Source of the DNA: Thermococcus chitonophagus
GTDB lineage: Archaea; Methanobacteriota_B; Thermococci; Thermococcales; Thermococcaceae
NCBI RefSeq assembly: GCF_002214605.1
Contig: NZ_CP015193.1
Location: 910,978-974,977 of the forward strand
Direction of reading: 5' to 3'
DNA: 64,000 bases
Shown here in pieces: positions 18,383-26,139 of this stretch (positions within the stretch are counted from its first letter, which is position 1; the number at the start of each line of letters is the position of its first letter). A program made the translations under genes and the position numbers. The notes below the pieces were generated by a model. It ran no database searches. It was not told where the DNA came from and saw nothing but the letters and a program-made list of their open reading frames with translations.

Positions 18383-19657
18383 TCATTCAAAAATGAAATT
18401 GAGGATCTCCTCTTTGAATTTAGGGTATTCAGAAGGATCAATAATAGAGTTATATACCTCATAAGTATCAAGCTGAGTTCCAGGGTATGGAAAGTATCCA
18501 AAATAGCCATTTGAATATCCAATGACCATGGTATATTCATAAGGTGAATTCCTCTTAATTTCTAACTGATACTCTACAAAAGGCTCCCCCGGAATAAATA
18601 CTGCAAGAAGTTTGTTACCTATAACCAATTTTGCAATTTTTATTTTTATTTTCCGAATCCTCTTTAGCTTATTTATCCTCTTTTTTAGAATTCTTAATCC
18701 TAGGTAGTTACTTTCAAGCATCCTAATTTTTGGTGAAAAACATTCCTCTGCTTTTAACCTTTTTAATTTTTCATAAATTTCCCTCTCTTTCTCTTCGAGT
18801 TTATCAAGTTCCTCTTTTTTAATTCTTCTAGATCTTAATTTCGTTGTCTTCCAATCAATAGTAATATCGCCCTCAAGTTTGGTAGTTACTGAAAGCCCTT
18901 TTGTAAATTGAGAATAGAATAATGTTGCAAGCCTCTTAACTTCTCCGTAAGTTTGGGATCTCCTAGTAAACCTAGTGCTAATATTTCCAGCAGCTCCATT
19001 GAGATATAGGGCTACGTTAAAATTGAGAGAATTCTCGAACATAGAAGAAATCATTCCCGCAAGATCTCCAGAAAATTTTTTATTTGTTGCGGGTAAGATT
19101 GTTGGATGGCAGGAGTAATTTATGACTAAAAAACAGTTTTTTGACGCTAAAAACGTACATTCTGGATCAATTGGTCCTTCTTTGTGTATTCTATTACTCG
19201 CAACCCCATGAACAGGAACTTTGCCTGCAAATACACTCTCAATTTCTTTTACCTTGATATTTTCCATAGCTCTAAGTATGGACTTGATTAAGGATTCTCT
19301 ATATTCCCTGATTAGTTTTACGTCTTCAGGTCCTAATTCTGTGCTATTCCAAAAATGGATCGAAATTTCCGGACCTGAATGAGTATGGGTTGCAGTGACA
19401 ATTATATTATCTTTATTTATTCCAATATTATCCGAAATCTTAGCGATGATTTCTTGATACAACTCATTATCAACCCTGATAAGATCCAAAGAGATTATAA
19501 CAACTGGATCTCCTAAGTTAGAATTAAGGGTAAGAATCCTAGCATAAAGGGGATCCAATATCCCCTCACTTCTGCCCACTCTAAGGGCATATCCAGCCAT
19601 AGGCATTGGAATTTTTGGGGTGATTTCTACTTTATTTATTCCAGCTAAAATGCTCAT
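18383..19657 (-). CDS. Neutral ceramidase-family amidase
   Basis: 424 residues, without a signal peptide. The neutral/alkaline ceramidase N-terminal family signature is clear: AGINKVEITPKIPMPMAGYA, ISLDLIRVD, the zinc-binding ATHTHSGPE, INYSCHPTILPATNKKFSGD and LNGAAGNIST. A lysine-rich coiled region (about 285-345) is followed by FIPGEPFVEYQLEI and the closing GYSNGYFGYFPYPGTQ found in the family. Ceramidases are zinc amidases that cut N-acyl bonds. Archaea lack ceramides, so a different amide substrate, for example an N-acylated or peptidyl amino sugar, is more likely here. The start is ATG 19657 after AGGTGGTTG. It is divergent from the M14 peptidase gene across a shared control region. 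Confidence 0.85.
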   Translation of the reverse strand: MSILAGINKVEITPKIPMPMAGYALRVGRSEGILDPLYARILTLNSNLGDPVVIISLDLIRVDNELYQEIIAKISDNIGINKDNIIVTATHTHSGPEISIHFWNSTELGPEDVKLIREYRESLIKSILRAMENIKVKEIESVFAGKVPVHGVASNRIHKEGPIDPECTFLASKNCFLVINYSCHPTILPATNKKFSGDLAGMISSMFENSLNFNVALYLNGAAGNISTRFTRRSQTYGEVKRLATLFYSQFTKGLSVTTKLEGDITIDWKTTKLRSRRIKKEELDKLEEKEREIYEKLKRLKAEECFSPKIRMLESNYLGLRILKKRINKLKRIRKIKIKIAKLVIGNKLLAVFIPGEPFVEYQLEIKRNSPYEYTMVIGYSNGYFGYFPYPGTQLDTYEVYNSIIDPSEYPKFKEEILNFIFE

Positions 19658-19680
19658 ATTATCAACCACCTATTAAATTA

Positions 19681-19718
19681 TGTTCATCATCCTCTGAACA
19701 CCTTTAAATTTTTAAATC
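19681..19718. promoter_or_regulatory. Shared control region of the divergent amidase and peptidase operons
   Basis: An inverted repeat TGTTCA-N8-TGAACA (19681-19700) is next to a symmetrical AT block (TTTAAATTTTTAAA, about 19703-19716) that can serve as TATA box in either direction. The repeat would overlap the start of the leftward transcript. It is a plausible operator for the island's regulator. Confidence 0.5.
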
Positions 19719-19748
19719 TTAATGCAAAGATTTGGTATGGTGAGTGAA

Positions 19749-20924
19749 ATGGCAAATCCCTTGTTTCATATGATTTCATATGAAGACGTTGAAAAGATTG
19801 TGAGGGCTTCGGGATGGGAATATAAAGTTGTTGGAAAAACCCCTCTAGGTAGGGATATATTCCATATAAAGGTTGGAAATGGGAATGTAAGGATTCTAAT
19901 AGTTGCTGGTATTCATGGGACTGAGCCCGCTCCTGTAAATGCCTCCCTGTTGCTATTAAAACTATTAAAGGAAGAATATCCTATGAATTATAACTTCAAA
20001 ACTCTCGAAAATGTTGAACTTCATATAATCCCACTAGCGAATCCAGATGGCTTTCAAAGGAATTATGAGTTGTTTAAAGCTAAAGATTTCATCCCCCATT
20101 GGAGCCATGTATGGGAAGAGGCGAGAAGAAATGCAAACGGTGAAGACTTAAATAGAGATTTTATGTACCTGCGTCAACCCGAAACAAGAGCTATCCATGA
20201 TGTTTTTAATAAGGTTGATCCTCACCTTGTTTTAGACCTCCATGAGTTTTATGCAAAGGGAGGTTGTCCTCCCAAATGGGCAGATGAGACAGAAGGATTT
20301 CTCTCAACAATTACGGACACGCCCTATAACTGGGTAAACGAGAGTATTAGGCTCATCTCAGAAAAAATTGCAAAAGAAATAGGGAGAGCGTTGCCGTGGA
20401 AACCAAAAATGAGGCACTTTATGGCCGAGGCTCAGGAATTTCCTGTGGTTCCTAACAATGTTCTAGGCACACATTTCCCATTTGAAGGGGCAGCTAAGGT
20501 ACTAATAGAGACCTGGGGGGTAGGCTTGGCAAATTATTTAATGACAGATAGAGTTTCAGTTCATCTCCATGCAATTCTTACAGCGATCGAATTTGCAGAG
20601 AAAAATCCAGAGAAATTCATCAAAATGAAAGAGGACTGGGAAAAAGAAGAGATTAAAGCATGTAGGGAGTACCAGGGATTCATAATTAGGGGAAATAAAG
20701 AGGAGTTAAATAAAGTGGAAAACTTATTAGCTCTACACGGAATTGAAATGACAAGAAAAGAAAAGGACCTTATCTTTGTCCCTATGCCCCAAAAACGGGG
20801 AAAGATTAGCATACTCCTTCTTGATAGATACCATTGGTATAATCAGGAGTTAGAAAAAAGGAGGAGAGGACCGTTTACAATTGACAAAATCTTTGACATT
20901 AGCGTTGAAGTTTCTAAAGGGTGA
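19749..20924 (+). CDS. M14-family zinc carboxypeptidase or amidase
   Basis: 391 residues. M14 metallopeptidase motifs are in order: HGTEPA (zinc His and Glu), ANPDGFQ, NANGEDLNRDF (substrate-binding Asn-Arg), DLHEF (third zinc ligand) and VLIETWG (catalytic Glu). There is no signal peptide, so it acts in the cytoplasm. The family contains carboxypeptidases, the murein-peptide amidase MpaA, gamma-D-glutamyl-meso-diaminopimelate peptidases and aminoacyl deacylases. The start is ATG 19749 after GGTGAGTGAA rather than the earlier in-frame ATGs. First gene of a four-gene operon with a GNAT enzyme, an SIS protein and NagA. The setting favours trimming of a peptide or acyl group from an imported amino-sugar compound. 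Confidence 0.85.
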   Translation: MANPLFHMISYEDVEKIVRASGWEYKVVGKTPLGRDIFHIKVGNGNVRILIVAGIHGTEPAPVNASLLLLKLLKEEYPMNYNFKTLENVELHIIPLANPDGFQRNYELFKAKDFIPHWSHVWEEARRNANGEDLNRDFMYLRQPETRAIHDVFNKVDPHLVLDLHEFYAKGGCPPKWADETEGFLSTITDTPYNWVNESIRLISEKIAKEIGRALPWKPKMRHFMAEAQEFPVVPNNVLGTHFPFEGAAKVLIETWGVGLANYLMTDRVSVHLHAILTAIEFAEKNPEKFIKMKEDWEKEEIKACREYQGFIIRGNKEELNKVENLLALHGIEMTRKEKDLIFVPMPQKRGKISILLLDRYHWYNQELEKRRRGPFTIDKIFDISVEVSKG

Positions 20925-20930
20925 CATGGA

Positions 20931-21860
20931 ATGATAGTCAGGGGAGATGAAATTGAAGTACGTGATATTGTTAGCTTCATGAATAGTTGCTTTAGAACAT
21001 ACAGAGAATGGAAGTTGACTGTAGAAAAGTTCAAGGTGTGGTTAGCGAGTGATAAAGGTATAAAACAAGAAAATATGTTCTTTTACTTATGTGATAACAA
21101 AATAGCAGGAATGATTCAAATTGTAGAAAGATTTGTCAAGATTGGAGATTCATTTAAATCATGTGCAGGAATTGCAAATGTATGTACAAAGCAAGAATTC
21201 AGAGGTAAAGGAATTGCAAAAAAATTATTAGAAGAGGTTCTGAATTACGCCAAGGAAAATTATGAGATATGCGCTCTGTTAGCTGGATATGGAGAATTAG
21301 CCCATGCGATATATAGAAAATATGGATTTAAGGATTCTTATTTCACGGAATATGGGATAATGCTGAGGGAGGACTTAAATAGTACAAATATTGAGTGCCC
21401 ATACATTAGGAAGGCAAATGAAAAAGATGTGAAGGAGATTGTCAATCTGTATGATAATTACATCTTACTAAACGGCTTATCAGGAGTAATTAAAAGAGAT
21501 GAAAGATATATCTTAGAGAAATTCATTAAAAGAACATTCTGGCACACATTCTTTTATTCCCCAGAACAGGGAAACGTTATAGTGTTTAATGATGGAAAAC
21601 TCCAAGGATACGCTTTCACTTTAGAGGGTCCGAGGATTGGAACAGTGATAGTCAGAGAAATAGTTGGGAGGGATAGGGATATTGTTAGAGACATGCTTGG
21701 ATATATATTTGAAAAATATAATGCAAAAAGCCTTACTATTTATGCTCCTTCTCAGGAGCTAAAATCGTTGAATATAGAAACATTCCGTATTCCTGAAAGT
21801 TACATGTTTAAAGATTTTCATGTCAAAAATGCGTATATATTTTACTCTGATAGGTGGTAA
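20931..21860 (+). CDS. Two-domain GNAT acetyltransferase
   Basis: 309 residues. The N-terminal half is a GNAT fold with the acetyl-CoA loop TKQEFRGKGIAKKLLEEVL near residue 85, then YRKYGFKDSYFTEYG. The C-terminal half (about 160-309) looks like a second, degenerate GNAT domain, as in Eis-type enzymes. The ATG follows GGGTGACATGGA at the stop of the M14 gene, and the next gene begins three bases after its own stop. It may acetylate a free amino group exposed by the operon's hydrolases, or re-acetylate glucosamine. The substrate is not deducible. Confidence 0.8.
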   Translation: MIVRGDEIEVRDIVSFMNSCFRTYREWKLTVEKFKVWLASDKGIKQENMFFYLCDNKIAGMIQIVERFVKIGDSFKSCAGIANVCTKQEFRGKGIAKKLLEEVLNYAKENYEICALLAGYGELAHAIYRKYGFKDSYFTEYGIMLREDLNSTNIECPYIRKANEKDVKEIVNLYDNYILLNGLSGVIKRDERYILEKFIKRTFWHTFFYSPEQGNVIVFNDGKLQGYAFTLEGPRIGTVIVREIVGRDRDIVRDMLGYIFEKYNAKSLTIYAPSQELKSLNIETFRIPESYMFKDFHVKNAYIFYSDRW

Positions 21861-21862
21861 AA

Positions 21863-22594
21863 ATGATAGAAGAATACTATACGAAGGTTAGAACCCTTCT
21901 CGAAAAAATCCTTATAGAAGAGAAGCAGGCAATTGAAGAAGCTGCAGACCTTATTGTAGCCAGCATCAAAGAAGGAGGTATACTTCATGTAATAGGCGCT
22001 GGACACTCTGCAATGGCTGGGGAAGAATTATTTTACCGGGCAGGAGGTTTAGCCATTGTTAACCCTATATTGGACAGTGACATAAACATATCCCATGGTG
22101 CTCAAAAATCAACAGCCATGGAAAAAATTCCTGGATATGCAAGAGTTCTACTAGAATCAGCAGGCATAAGAGAGAACGACGCTCTTTTAGTTGTTTCAAC
22201 ATCTGGAGTAAATCAATTTCCGGTGGAAGCTGCCATGGTTGGAAAAGAGAAAAAATTAAAGACGATCGGAATTACTTCAGTGTCTTATTCTAAGACCCTA
22301 GAGCCCAAGAATGAGTACGGAAAGAGACTTTTCGAGGTCGTAGATGTTGTAATAGACAATAAAGTTCCTCCTGGAGATGCAGTAATAAAAATTGGTGATT
22401 TAACGACAAAAGTAGCTCCTATTTCTACAATAACGAACTGTTTTATCGTCAATTCCTTAGTTATAAGAGTTGTAGGGAAACTGCTAGATGAAAATATAAT
22501 TCCTCCCATATGGGTTAGTGCTCATTTACCTGAGGCAAAATTGCATAATAGTCGTCTTTTTGAGAAATATAGGGAAAGAATAAAGCTATTATGA
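21863..22594 (+). CDS. SIS-domain sugar isomerase-like protein (UPF0309 type)
   Basis: 243 residues with one SIS domain: VIGAGHSAMAGEELFYRAGG binds a phosphosugar, then VVSTSGVNQFPVEAA. The overall pattern fits the UPF0309 'sugar isomerase domain' group often placed in amino-sugar operons of bacteria. MurQ, the MurNAc-6-phosphate etherase, is a distant SIS relative, but this protein is shorter and lacks a clear MurQ lyase motif. The start is ATG 21863 after AGGTGGTAAAA, which overlaps the end of the GNAT gene. NagA follows 13 bases downstream. A role as isomerase, etherase or phosphosugar sensor between kinase and NagA is inferred from context only. Confidence 0.8.
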   Translation: MIEEYYTKVRTLLEKILIEEKQAIEEAADLIVASIKEGGILHVIGAGHSAMAGEELFYRAGGLAIVNPILDSDINISHGAQKSTAMEKIPGYARVLLESAGIRENDALLVVSTSGVNQFPVEAAMVGKEKKLKTIGITSVSYSKTLEPKNEYGKRLFEVVDVVIDNKVPPGDAVIKIGDLTTKVAPISTITNCFIVNSLVIRVVGKLLDENIIPPIWVSAHLPEAKLHNSRLFEKYRERIKLL

Positions 22595-22607
22595 GGAGGA
22601 GACAAAA

Positions 22608-23756
22608 ATGGAATTGATCTTAACAAATGCGAAAATATATACTCCTACAGAGGTCATCGCACCAGGAACAATTGTTATTGAAGATGGCATTATCAAGCAA
22701 ATAATGGAGGGAAAAGTAAAGGATGGCATTGATTTGGAAGGGAAAATAGTAGCTCCTGGATTTATAGATACTCACATACATGGATGTTATGGATTTGATA
22801 CAAATAATGGAGAAAGTTTAAGATTTCAAAAGATGAGCAAAATGTTAGTAAGACACGGTGTTACAAGTTTTATCCCTACAACCGTCACAGATTCTCATGA
22901 AAATCTTCTCAGGATTTCAAGGGAAGTGGGTAAAATTATTGAGGAGTATAAAGGAGATGGAGGAGCTAGGATTTTAGGATTACACCTAGAAGGTCCTTAT
23001 ATCAATCCTAAAAAGAAAGGAGCTCAAAATCCTGAATATATACGGAAACCCGATTTTGGAGAGTTTATGGAATATTGGAAAGCTTCAAATGGGAATATAA
23101 GGGAAATTACAATAGCACCAGAGGTTGAAGGAGCCATAGAGTTCATAGAAAATGTTACAAGACTTGGGGTTATCGTTCAATTAGGTCATACAAATGCCAC
23201 ATATGAAGAAGCAAAAAGGGCTATAATAGCAGGAGCAAGTAAAGCAACCCACTTATTCAACGCGATGAGAGGTATTCACCATAGGGAGGTTGGTGTAGTT
23301 GGTGCATGCCTTGAAAGTGAAAATATATACCTTGAAATGATATGTGATTTAATTCATCTCTCTCCCCAGATAATTAGGCTTGTATATAAATTAGCAGGAC
23401 CATATAGGATAACTCTGGTTACTGACGCAATCAGTGCTACAGGTCTACCAGATGGCAGATACACATTAGGAGGGTTGGATGTTATTGTTCAAGGTGGTAT
23501 ATGTAGATTGTTAGATGGCACTTTGGCAGGAAGCACATTAACTATGGACAAAGCGATAAAGAACTTAGTTAATATAGGTATTCCTCTTCGAGACGCATTG
23601 ATCATGGCTTCCTATGTTCCAGCTAAGGCCATCGGAGAGAGTGACATAGGGATTTTAAGACCAGGATATAGGGCAGACTTTGTTGTTTTAGATAATAACC
23701 TTACCGTGGTGCAGACATATATAAACGGAAGATTAGTGTTTGAGAGAGATACTTAA
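22608..23756 (+). CDS. nagA: N-acetylglucosamine-6-phosphate deacetylase
   Basis: 382 residues of the amidohydrolase superfamily matching NagA. APGFIDTHIHGCYGFDTN carries the first metal histidines, LHLEGPYINPKKKGAQ the metal-binding Glu, LGHTNATYEEAK a metal His, ATHLFNAMRGIHHREVG a metal His and substrate contacts, and LVTDAISATGLPDG the catalytic Asp. It converts GlcNAc-6-phosphate to glucosamine-6-phosphate plus acetate in the cytoplasm, feeding GlmD. The ATG follows GAGGAGGAGAC. Last gene of the plus-strand operon; its stop is one base from the stop of the convergent Lrp gene. Together with the kinase it implies the bacterial order of phosphorylation before deacetylation, unlike the known Thermococcus chitin route. 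Confidence 0.92.
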   Translation: MELILTNAKIYTPTEVIAPGTIVIEDGIIKQIMEGKVKDGIDLEGKIVAPGFIDTHIHGCYGFDTNNGESLRFQKMSKMLVRHGVTSFIPTTVTDSHENLLRISREVGKIIEEYKGDGGARILGLHLEGPYINPKKKGAQNPEYIRKPDFGEFMEYWKASNGNIREITIAPEVEGAIEFIENVTRLGVIVQLGHTNATYEEAKRAIIAGASKATHLFNAMRGIHHREVGVVGACLESENIYLEMICDLIHLSPQIIRLVYKLAGPYRITLVTDAISATGLPDGRYTLGGLDVIVQGGICRLLDGTLAGSTLTMDKAIKNLVNIGIPLRDALIMASYVPAKAIGESDIGILRPGYRADFVVLDNNLTVVQTYINGRLVFERDT

Positions 23757-23757
23757 G

Positions 23758-24294
23758 TTATTCCATTTCATTTTCTTGCTCAATTAACTCTGAAAATAAC
23801 TTTGGAGTATGTATGTTTGCAAGTATGGTGTAATGATCAACGACATCACTCTCTAACATGAATTCTTCAATCTTTTCCTTTAAAGTTTTGAAGTCCTTCT
23901 CAAAAAACCTAAATAAGAAGTCATATTCTCCTATATATTCACTAATTTCATATATCCTGGGTTCTTCCAAGGCTTTGTTAATGAAATCTCTCACTGCTTC
24001 AGCAGAACATCCGGGTTTCAGTTTAATGAGAACATCTGCAGATGCTAGTTTTAGTTTGTCAAATCTAAGAAATCCTCTAACTTTAATTATTCCCTTCTCT
24101 TCAAGTGCTATTCTTCTCCTTCTGGCAGTGGGAATAGATACATTGGCTATTTTTGCTAGATCTGTGTCAGATATCCTTCCATCATCCCTTAGAGCGAGCC
24201 AAATTAAAATATCAATATCATCGAGATAATCTTTTAATATCTCTTTAAAGAATTCCAGTTCTCTCTTATATTTAGCCTCGTTTTTAGTTATCAA
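23758..24294 (-). CDS. Lrp/AsnC-family transcriptional regulator
   Basis: 178 residues. The N-terminal winged helix-turn-helix (LDDIDILIWLALRDDGRISD, then LAKIANVSIPTARRRRIALE) is followed by an alpha-beta RAM domain (ISEYIGEYDFLFRFFEKDFK). Lrp proteins bind DNA as oligomers and sense amino acids or other small metabolites. It starts at TTG 24294, eight bases after GGAGGTGA. It lies inside the amino-sugar island between its two operons, so it is the best local candidate for the island's regulator. TGTTCA-N8-TGAACA between the divergent operons is a possible target. Confidence 0.88.
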   Translation of the reverse strand: MITKNEAKYKRELEFFKEILKDYLDDIDILIWLALRDDGRISDTDLAKIANVSIPTARRRRIALEEKGIIKVRGFLRFDKLKLASADVLIKLKPGCSAEAVRDFINKALEEPRIYEISEYIGEYDFLFRFFEKDFKTLKEKIEEFMLESDVVDHYTILANIHTPKLFSELIEQENEME

Positions 24295-24367
24295 AATTTT
24301 TCACCTCCTTGGGTATTCCTCTCCATACTAGAATTATTGAGCTTAAAAATTTTAAATGAAAAACGCC

Positions 24368-25330
24368 TCAACGCAAGGTTATTACCCTTCCACTCTGTGA
24401 AGACCTATATAGGGCATTGACAACCTTATGAACTTTTAATCCGTCAACTTCATTGACAATTGGTTTTTCATTACTTTCTATTGAATGTATAAAGTGTCTA
24501 AGTTGTCTTGCATACATTTCCTCCACAGGCTCGCTAAAATTGCCTTTTTCAAGAATCTGAAGCTCCTTCTTCGAAATTGTATACTCACCCTCTAGATACC
24601 CCTCAACAGTTACAGTTCCCTGGGTAGCCTGTAGACCCCATTTTCTCCATCTATGTTGGGCACTCCAAGTTTGCATTATTGTAGAAACCGCCCCACTTTC
24701 GTGAATAAACGTTGCAACAGCATTGTCTTCTATACTTACATCTTCATTGAGTGTCCAACATTTTCCAATTACCTTCTTTATATCTCCGGCATACCATAAA
24801 AAGTAGTAGATTATGTGAACTGCATTTTCGTTTATCATGCCTCCACTTTTGTCCTTGCTTCCAACCCATTCATTGCGGGGCAATCTTCCTAGCGCTATGT
24901 GCCACTGGAATAGAATATCTCCCAGATCTTTTTCCAGATAGTCCTTTACTTTTGAGAATAGTCCATGAAACCTAAGGCTAAACGCAATCATAAGTCTATT
25001 TGTTCCTTTAGCTTTTTTGTATATCGCTATAGCATCAGTTAAACTAGCCCCCATAGGCTTTTCCAGCAATACATGAAAGCCCTTCTTAAGTGCATAAATC
25101 GCCTGTTCTCTGTGAAGATAAGGAGGAGTTGCAATTATTACGCCGTCAGGGTTCTCTTTTTCTAGCATTTCTTGATAATCAGTATATACAGGAACCCTGT
25201 ATTCTCTTTTTACCTTTTCAAGGATATTGGGGTTAATATCACAAACTCCAGATATCTCCACTCCAACCATTTTCATTACCTTAAGGTGAAGTTGCCCCAT
25301 GTTTCCAGCGCCAATTAGAGCTATTCTCAT
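24368..25330 (-). CDS. Gfo/Idh/MocA-family oxidoreductase
   Basis: 320 residues. The N-terminal Rossmann fold has ALIGAGNMGQLHLKVM and the family's VLLEKPMGASLTDA, whose Glu-Lys-Pro holds the catalytic lysine. The C-terminal alpha-beta domain includes SGGMINENAVHIIYYFLW, where the His-containing helix shapes the active site. Such enzymes oxidise or reduce sugar hydroxyls with NAD(P), including on amino sugars and in glycosidic-bond cleavage by oxidation-elimination. The start is ATG 25330 after GGGTGATC, five bases past the stop of the isomerase-like gene, so these are one operon. Substrate unknown; a 3-keto or uronic amino sugar is one possibility. Confidence 0.85.
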   Translation of the reverse strand: MRIALIGAGNMGQLHLKVMKMVGVEISGVCDINPNILEKVKREYRVPVYTDYQEMLEKENPDGVIIATPPYLHREQAIYALKKGFHVLLEKPMGASLTDAIAIYKKAKGTNRLMIAFSLRFHGLFSKVKDYLEKDLGDILFQWHIALGRLPRNEWVGSKDKSGGMINENAVHIIYYFLWYAGDIKKVIGKCWTLNEDVSIEDNAVATFIHESGAVSTIMQTWSAQHRWRKWGLQATQGTVTVEGYLEGEYTISKKELQILEKGNFSEPVEEMYARQLRHFIHSIESNEKPIVNEVDGLKVHKVVNALYRSSQSGRVITLR

Positions 25331-25335
25331 TTTGA

Positions 25336-26139
25336 TCACCCGAATATTTTCTTAAGTGAAGTAAATGAGTCCTCAGCAGCCTTTATGGGATCACCTAGAT
25401 ACGGAGGAACTTCTGGTAGGATATATCCTTTATAATTCGCCTTTTCCAAGGAGCTCCTCACAGCTTCCCAGTTTATGCTACCACTTAGTGGAATTCCGAA
25501 TTTCAGTTCAACCAAGTTGAAGTCTTTGACATGAACTTGGAGTATCTTTTCCCCAAGAACTTCTATCCAGTGCTCTGGGAGGGAGTGAGGTAGGGTGTTA
25601 CCGACATCAAAGTACGCCCCAACATTATCCCTATTTATCGTATCAAGAAGCATTTTAAACTCTAAAGGCCCTGCAAAAACCCTGTTCCATACATTTTCAA
25701 GTCCTATGCTAACTCCATAGTCTTCTGCTATGGCAGAGGCTTTTTGGATAAAATCAGCTGCCTTTTCAAAATGTTCCTCATAAGATACATTTGATACTCC
25801 ACTTCCAGGAACTACGAGGATTATTTTTGCATCAACTAAAGACGCCGCTTCGCATTCAGCCTTTATAACCCTTAGAGCATCTTCAGTATTCGTTATTGGA
25901 TTATACTTCCAGAACAAGCCAGTGGCAACACTTGGAATTTCGATGTCAAGGCTTTCTGATGTTTCTTTGATATGCCTGAACCTGGCCTTAAATTCATCTT
26001 TTCCAAATTTTTCAAAATCGTCTAATCCCAGCCCAACCTCATATCCATCATATCCTATTTCCTTTGCAGCTTTAAGGGCCCTTTCAATAGGAAAAGCTTT
26101 TGGAAAACTCCAACAATTTATGCCAAATTTCGGTTTCAT
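25336..26139 (-). CDS. Xylose isomerase-like TIM-barrel sugar isomerase/epimerase
   Basis: 267 residues of the AP endonuclease 2/xylose isomerase-like family (COG1082): GINCWSFPKAFPIERAL, IGYDGYEVGL, ASAIAEDYGVSIGLENVWNR with its metal-binding Glu, GAYFDVGNTLPHSLPEHW with Asp and His ligands, QVHVKDFN and YILPEVP. These bind a divalent metal and interconvert keto and aldo sugars or dehydrate keto-sugars. The ATG overlaps the stop of the upstream hydrolase gene (ATGA) after GGAGGTGAAAGT. Pairing with a Gfo/Idh oxidoreductase is a frequent arrangement for keto-sugar processing. Exact reaction unknown. Confidence 0.85.
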   Translation of the reverse strand: MKPKFGINCWSFPKAFPIERALKAAKEIGYDGYEVGLGLDDFEKFGKDEFKARFRHIKETSESLDIEIPSVATGLFWKYNPITNTEDALRVIKAECEAASLVDAKIILVVPGSGVSNVSYEEHFEKAADFIQKASAIAEDYGVSIGLENVWNRVFAGPLEFKMLLDTINRDNVGAYFDVGNTLPHSLPEHWIEVLGEKILQVHVKDFNLVELKFGIPLSGSINWEAVRSSLEKANYKGYILPEVPPYLGDPIKAAEDSFTSLKKIFG

